Shown here: positions 59,535 through 64,000 of the stretch, piece by piece
Position numbering within the stretch: the stretch's first letter is position 1
Layout of the letters: each line of letters opens with the position of its first letter
Source of the DNA: Planctomycetaceae bacterium
GTDB lineage: Bacteria; Planctomycetota; Planctomycetia; Planctomycetales; Planctomycetaceae
DNA length: 64,000 bases
Direction of reading: 5' to 3'
NCBI GenBank assembly: GCA_021732995.1
Contig: JAKFWA010000084.1
Location: 62,001-126,000, forward strand
Translations under genes and position numbers: made by a program
Notes under the pieces: model-generated
Database searches by the model: none
The model's input: only the letters and a program-made list of their open reading frames with translations
What the model was told of the DNA's origin: nothing

Positions 59535-60701
59535 ATGAGTAAGCAGCAGACATCGCCGTGTCCCGAGCTCAAGACTAACTCCACACTTCCCTTCGGCGGG
59601 CAGGTCGAGCCTCAAGAAGATTCGGCGGCACCGGCTCCGTTGCGACGCACCCTCGCCCTGACGGGCCTCGCTCTGGTGGCGAGCACAGTCCTCACCGGCA
59701 GCATAGGGTCGTCACACCATGAGCGATTCCCCAGCCATCTGTCGGCTGACAGGCAGGTGATCCTGGCTCCCAAGAGTGGTTCCATTGAGAGCCTGGCCGT
59801 GAAGCCGGGCCAGATCGTGGTGCCCGGTAACGTGCTATTCCGCATCGTAAATCGCAGCGCGGAAGGGAAGCGCGGCGACCTGGAACAAGCGGTACTACGA
59901 CTCGAACAGGAACTGAGTTCCGCTCAAGCCCGCGCTGAGGTCGAGACCAGCAGCTCGATCGACAATCTCGAAGCGCAAGTCTTCGCGGCGGAAAACCAAC
60001 TCGCTGAGCACCTCGCCTCGAAGTATCTCGAATCTGTGCGGGCGAAGGCTTGGGGTGATTTCGGCTCGCTGTTTGATTCGCTGGCCAGTTCCAAGAGCGA
60101 TCGTCTGGACATCCGCCCGCTCACTCGCGATCTGCAGGACCCCTCGCACCAGATCGAAGCAATCCTCAAGGAGGCCGAGGCGGAGAATAAGGCCGAGGCG
60201 CTGCAGACTCGCATCGAACTGTCTGAGAATCGCTTGAAAGCCCTGCGTCAGCGAGCCAAAGACCTGCCTCGCCAGCATGCGGTTGCCGCCAAGGTGCCGC
60301 AGATCGAGAAGCGCCTGGCTGACGCTCGCCAGCGGCTTGCCGACTACCAGGATCCGGTTGCGGAAGACATCACGACGCCGGTCTTCGGCATGGCTGGTAA
60401 CATCAATCGCAACATCCAGGATGAAGTCAAAGCCGGCGAACTGCTGGTGGAGATCTTCGACCGTGATCACGAGTTCCTGACAGCGACTCTGCCCGCCAAA
60501 TACGCGGCCAACCTGAAGCCGGGTTCGATCGTCAAGATCCACTTCTCGGAAGGCGTTCGCGAAGGATCGATCGAAGCGGTACCTCCGCAAGCGAAGACGA
60601 ACAGCAAGGGCGAGGCCGAAGTTGACGTCCGCATTCTGCCTACCGGCAAGGTATGGCCCTTCATGCCCATCGGCAGCACGGTGGAAATCAGCCTGAACTA
60701 A
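59535..60701 (+). CDS. HlyD-family secretion adaptor-like protein, no partner
   Basis: 388 residues from ATG 59535 (GGGGAAAAG upstream). One membrane helix at about residues 41-58 (TLALTGLALVASTVLTGSIG). The periplasmic part has lipoyl-like halves: VILAPKSGSIESLAVKPGQIVVPGN before and SIVKIHFSEGVREGSIEAV after a long coiled coil (about 100-285). The end is a short beta domain (PTGKVWPFMPIGSTVEISLN). The HlyD/CusB class normally joins an ABC or RND pump; neither is adjacent. An in-frame start at 59469 adds 22 residues ahead of the helix. Confidence 0.82.
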   Translation: MSKQQTSPCPELKTNSTLPFGGQVEPQEDSAAPAPLRRTLALTGLALVASTVLTGSIGSSHHERFPSHLSADRQVILAPKSGSIESLAVKPGQIVVPGNVLFRIVNRSAEGKRGDLEQAVLRLEQELSSAQARAEVETSSSIDNLEAQVFAAENQLAEHLASKYLESVRAKAWGDFGSLFDSLASSKSDRLDIRPLTRDLQDPSHQIEAILKEAEAENKAEALQTRIELSENRLKALRQRAKDLPRQHAVAAKVPQIEKRLADARQRLADYQDPVAEDITTPVFGMAGNINRNIQDEVKAGELLVEIFDRDHEFLTATLPAKYAANLKPGSIVKIHFSEGVREGSIEAVPPQAKTNSKGEAEVDVRILPTGKVWPFMPIGSTVEISLN

Positions 60702-60743
60702 CCCGCGATGTACTTCGCGATTCGAGTATATGCCGATCCCACG

Positions 60744-60787
60744 GAAGCCCTGAGGGACGTCGCCCGCACGACGCTCCTCAGGGCTTC
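60744..60787. repeat. Inverted repeat, possible terminator
   Basis: A 12-base perfect stem (60744-60755 with 60776-60787) around a 20-base loop that holds a further GTCG/CGAC pair. It lies 43 bases after the HlyD-like gene and about 100 bases before the end of the convergent DUF4159 gene. No T-run, so a terminator only by position. Confidence 0.55.
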
Positions 60788-60889
60788 AGGCATTTATGCC
60801 ATAATCGAGCGTCTGATGAACGGCATGCGAAGATCGGCGACAGAGCTTTACCGCCTTTGAGCAGCGGTTCTGCCGCGCCCCATCCAGGC

Positions 60890-63259
60890 TTACTTCAATT
60901 CCTGCAGTAAGGAATATTGCACGATATTGATCGCGATCTTGGTCGCGTCCTCGGGTAGGTAGCCTGCACAGGCTAAAGTCGCCTGACGTTCCAGGGCACA
61001 ACTGATGTCGTGCTTGCTGTAGATCACAACGTAACGGCCATCAACTTCGATGCCCTCCAGAAACGGCTCGCCCTCGACGATGTTGGCTTCGAGCGTCTGG
61101 TTGGCGCCGGAGATTTCCGCCGCACGCCGTCGCACCTTCTTGACGTCATATCCGATGCGGTTCGAGAACAGCTCATGATCAGTCGGAATGCGAGTCAGCT
61201 TGTGGTTCGGATAAAGCTGCTCAGCGAACTTGCGGAAGCTGGCGTCGAACTGCGGAGCGCCACAACACGCGTCAGCGAAGAGCACGTTGCCTTTCTCCAG
61301 AAATGACCTGATACGTTCGATTTCCCCTTCGGAGTATTCAAACCGGTAGCGGCCGTGCATGGTCAGCAGCGAGTAGTTGAACAATTGCGGATCGGCCGGC
61401 GTGACCGCTCCAAGCTTTGTGGAAGCCGTCAGGCCCGCCGTACGATTCAGGGCCAGCATCAGATTGCGAGCCGCCTTGGGCGCCGTGTCCCAACCGCCCG
61501 TGTGGCGAAGCTGTGCGACCTGCAGCAAGCCACGCTGCACGTTATCGGCCTGGCCTTCTTCCGAAGCCAGTTCCAACTGCTTCAACTTGTTCGTCGGTTC
61601 GCGGCCAGTGGCATATGCGACGATATTGACGCCGATCTTCATTGCCCGCTCGACACGCGTACGCAAGTCGATATGTCGCTTTGATGGGTCAAGTCGACTC
61701 CATTTGCTCCAGAAGCAACCCAAGTCCTCGGGGCAATACACAATCGCGGTGCGACACCCCAAGTCCGCTCCCCAGAGCTCGACCGTGGCTCCATCGAGAG
61801 GATGTTCAGCGCGAAAGATCGGATGCTCGGGCTTCAGCCGCTCCAGAGACGTTTCCCCCTTCGGATACATCCGCTGCACGAGTTCCTTAATACCGTCCCT
61901 GAAGCCGTTCGACTGGCAGGTATTCACTGCCAGAACAAAACCGCCCAGATTGACGTATTGCTTAAGTAGCTCCACTTCGGCATCGTTGAATTTTGGAGGC
62001 TCTGCACCGCAGAGATACAACACCGGAGACTGCCGCAGATCGGCAACGCTGCCGTGCTTGCTGACCTGCTTCATTTCGACTGTCTGCCAGGTCACCAGCT
62101 CCGGCCATTTCGGCGCGCCGCTGATGCGATCGGTGAGGTTGCGGATCTCGTACGGGTGCCGATTCCAGCCATCCGCTTCGTTGCTGTCATACTGCAGCTT
62201 GTTGATCAAGACCGGCGCGAGTCCCTTCGACAGGAACAACAGCGCCAAGCTGCTGCTGACAATCGGATCCTGTTCGTTGTTCTTACCCACCCACATGCCA
62301 ATGCGTTTGTCCTGAGCGTCGATCAGGTAGCGAGCCCCCTGCCGATACCAGTCATGCTCGCCGAAGAAACGCTGGCCGCTGAGGCGTCCCGCACGTTCCA
62401 GTCCGTAGAGGTAATACAACAACCAAGTGCCGCCAGCACCCGGATTGCTGCCCACGGCGAAGTGACTTTTCAGCCAGGACAGAGCGCGGTTCATTGGCTC
62501 GTCGGGTTCACGTTTGCCACAGCAGTTCGGGTTGCCCTGAGCGTCGACGTCTTTGTCGTCCTGCAACATGGAACTGGTCATGACCAGAGTCGCGATGCCA
62601 GCTACCGTCATGCTGCCGGTGCTTCCGCCACCGCCGCCTCCGCCACTGTAGTCCCAGCCGCCATCGCCGCTTTGGCATCTCAACCAGTGAGCACGCGCGC
62701 GCTCCCACACTTCCCGTTTCACGGGAATGCCGGCATGCGCGGCCTCAAACAGTCCCAGCACCGCGAACTGACCGTTGCTGCGATCGCCGCCGCCGAGATC
62801 GATCAGGCCACCGCTGTTGTAGCCCCAGCATCCGGCCATATCACCACGGGTGATTTGCCCCTTCTCCAGGTGGTCAACCAGCCGCGCCATCTTCAGTTTG
62901 TCGCGTGGCTCTTTCACGATCGCCAGCGTCATCAGCACCAGTGACGACGCGTAGGTGAAAGTCGGATCCGGGCTGTCGCGCAAATATTTCAGGGCGAGCT
63001 TGATCTCCTTGTCGTCGGGAGTCATCCCGGCATTGAGCAGCGAGAGCGTAACCAGCGCCGTGCCGCCAATCTCCATGCCTTGCAGAGGCAGTTTGCAGTC
63101 CCACGAACCATCGCCCTGCTGCTTGGCCAGCAGCGCCTTCTTGGCTGACTGAATGGTGTCCAGAACCTGTTGCTCGGTGAGATCATCCGCCGCCTGAGCT
63201 GGAGCACCGCACAAGCACGCCAGACCGCACAGCAGTAGCGTCAGCAACCAGGTTCTCAC
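60890..63259 (-). CDS. Exported DUF4159 protein with terpene-cyclase-like N-terminal region
   Basis: 789 residues. Signal peptide MRTWLLTLLLCGLACLCGAP, cleavage near QA-AD. Residues about 25-370 resemble the alpha/alpha toroid of prenyltransferase or squalene-cyclase-like proteins, with a QW-type motif (LLAKQQGDGSWDCKL) and a second one (RCQSGDGGWDYS). A Gly7 linker at about 204-212 sits inside this part. Residues about 400-600 and 620-789 are two copies of a DUF4159-type Rossmann-like domain, each with the order LLKQYVNLGGFVLAVNTCQS / IRSFLEKGNVLFADACCG, followed by a hydrophobic end. Located outside the inner membrane. No cyclase acid motif (DxDD) is seen, so a catalytic role is not claimed. 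Confidence 0.86.
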   Translation of the reverse strand: MRTWLLTLLLCGLACLCGAPAQAADDLTEQQVLDTIQSAKKALLAKQQGDGSWDCKLPLQGMEIGGTALVTLSLLNAGMTPDDKEIKLALKYLRDSPDPTFTYASSLVLMTLAIVKEPRDKLKMARLVDHLEKGQITRGDMAGCWGYNSGGLIDLGGGDRSNGQFAVLGLFEAAHAGIPVKREVWERARAHWLRCQSGDGGWDYSGGGGGGGSTGSMTVAGIATLVMTSSMLQDDKDVDAQGNPNCCGKREPDEPMNRALSWLKSHFAVGSNPGAGGTWLLYYLYGLERAGRLSGQRFFGEHDWYRQGARYLIDAQDKRIGMWVGKNNEQDPIVSSSLALLFLSKGLAPVLINKLQYDSNEADGWNRHPYEIRNLTDRISGAPKWPELVTWQTVEMKQVSKHGSVADLRQSPVLYLCGAEPPKFNDAEVELLKQYVNLGGFVLAVNTCQSNGFRDGIKELVQRMYPKGETSLERLKPEHPIFRAEHPLDGATVELWGADLGCRTAIVYCPEDLGCFWSKWSRLDPSKRHIDLRTRVERAMKIGVNIVAYATGREPTNKLKQLELASEEGQADNVQRGLLQVAQLRHTGGWDTAPKAARNLMLALNRTAGLTASTKLGAVTPADPQLFNYSLLTMHGRYRFEYSEGEIERIRSFLEKGNVLFADACCGAPQFDASFRKFAEQLYPNHKLTRIPTDHELFSNRIGYDVKKVRRRAAEISGANQTLEANIVEGEPFLEGIEVDGRYVVIYSKHDISCALERQATLACAGYLPEDATKIAINIVQYSLLQELK

Positions 63260-63316
63260 GATCGCCTCCTCGATAACTCTGCCAGACTATTGAAGCAGAG
63301 GAACGCAGCGAACGCC

Positions 63317-64000
63317 TCAATCGTTCGCCATCTGAACTCTCAAATCTGATGCAACGTCCTGAATGATGTCCTGCATTGACAGTGAGGGAGTCCAACCTAC
63401 TGCCTCGTGAATCTTCTGAATAGACGGCACGCGCCGCCGCATATCCTCGAAGCCATCACCATACACGGCTTGATACGGGATGACACGCAGCTTGGACTCG
63501 CTGCCGGTTTCGCGAATGATCAGTTCTGCGAGTTGCCGAATGGAAAGCTCTTCGGTGCTGCCGACGTTGTAGATCTGGCCGAGGCAGTTGCTCTTCTGAT
63601 CCGCGAGCAAAATTAACGCCCTGACCACATCATAGACGTGGCAGAAGCAGCGGCTTTGCTGACCGTCGCCATGCACTTCGAGATCCTCGCCGCGCAGGGC
63701 TCGCTGCACGAAGTTGGGGACCACCATGCCGTACTGCCCGCGCTGACGGGGGCCCACGGTGTTGAACAGCCGCACGATGGTCACCGGCAGGCGAGTCTCT
63801 TTCCAGTGCGCCAGCGCCAGGAATTCATCTAGCGCCTTGGCACATGCGTAGGCCCAGCGGTGCTTGGTTGTCGGACCTTCAACGCGGTCGTCGTCCTCAC
63901 AATAGGGCACTTTCTCCGACTTGCCGTAGACCTCGGACGTCGACGTGATGAGCACGCGGTTGCGGTACCGCCGCGCCAGCCGCAGCACAACTTCTGTGCC
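63317..64000 (-). CDS. NAD-dependent sugar-nucleotide epimerase/dehydratase, N-terminus missing
   Basis: 228 codons visible; the frame is open to the window edge (G-T-E-V-V-L-R-L-A), so the Rossmann GxxGxxG part is outside. Extended short-chain dehydrogenase family: TSTSEVYGKSEKVPYCEDDD carries the active-site Ser/Thr, and Y-x3-K appears in WAYACAKALDEFLAL. Also typical are VRLFNTVGPRQRGQYGMVVP, SRCFCHVYDVVRALI and YNVGSTEELSIRQLAELI. It is nearest to UDP-glucuronate decarboxylase or dTDP-glucose dehydratase relatives; the exact substrate is uncertain. Leftward, 57 bases after the start of the DUF4159 gene. Confidence 0.9.
   Translation of the reverse strand, partial: GTEVVLRLARRYRNRVLITSTSEVYGKSEKVPYCEDDDRVEGPTTKHRWAYACAKALDEFLALAHWKETRLPVTIVRLFNTVGPRQRGQYGMVVPNFVQRALRGEDLEVHGDGQQSRCFCHVYDVVRALILLADQKSNCLGQIYNVGSTEELSIRQLAELIIRETGSESKLRVIPYQAVYGDGFEDMRRRVPSIQKIHEAVGWTPSLSMQDIIQDVASDLRVQMAND

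Overview
The window reads as a chromosomal segment of a planctomycete (phylum Planctomycetota, class Planctomycetia). The base composition looks GC-rich by eye. Several families that are abundant in that group occur together: a DUF1559 prepilin-like protein, a DUF1501 Tat-exported protein, a PQQ-type beta-propeller protein, a ThuA-domain protein, a Uma2-family protein, a VWA protein with one membrane anchor, a DUF4159 protein, and large exported proteins that fuse several domains. No rRNA, tRNA, CRISPR array, transposase or phage gene was recognised. Both ends cut a gene: a pilus-type secretin on the left and a sugar-nucleotide epimerase on the right.

Layout. 1-13 kb: partial secretin (-), trpB-trpA (+), fliM (-), proA (-), a Ppx/GppA-HD phosphatase (+), a ThuA protein (-), ispH (-), a small anchored protein (-), a DUF1559 protein (-). 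12.4-24.7 kb: a CusRS-like two-component pair (+), a PQQ-like propeller protein, a family 4 glycosyltransferase, a UvrD/PcrA helicase, an unusually long secA and an M24 peptidase (all -). 24.7-36.7 kb: exported or accessory proteins, namely a zinc-ribbon/TM/trypsin/WD40 fusion, a tandem GNAT, a MOSC protein, a secreted alpha/beta-hydrolase-like protein without its serine, a VWA protein, Uma2 and DUF1501. 37-42.5 kb: a run of plus-strand genes (VOC, class I glutamine amidotransferase, YjbQ, two immunity-like proteins, a YdeP-type molybdopterin oxidoreductase). 42.8-50.4 kb: an mdtABC-like RND efflux operon. 50.4-64 kb: lactonase, M3 oligopeptidase, a polytopic membrane protein, a solitary recB, an HlyD-like adaptor without a partner, a DUF4159/cyclase-like protein and the partial epimerase.

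How the genes work together. Clear functional units are trpBA (last two steps of tryptophan synthesis), the response regulator/histidine kinase pair with overlapping stop and start codons, and the three-gene RND pump whose genes overlap by 4 bases. Most other genes look singly transcribed, with frequent strand switches and with hairpin elements in the gaps. Several proteins that normally work in larger assemblies stand alone here: FliM, RecB, the HlyD-like adaptor, and DUF1501 without its usual DUF1549/DUF1553 neighbour.

The most interesting items are these. A gene-free stretch at 27.8-28.5 kb ends in a textbook UUCG-tetraloop terminator (candidate small RNA or leader). The 1023-residue Zn-ribbon/protease/WD40 fusion and the serine-less hydrolase are unusual proteins. 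The DUF4159 protein carries an internal duplication and a Gly7 linker. Three different hairpin repeat elements sit between genes. A 31-bp tandem duplication covers a stop codon. I did not find convincing evidence of a complete new defence or mobile system.
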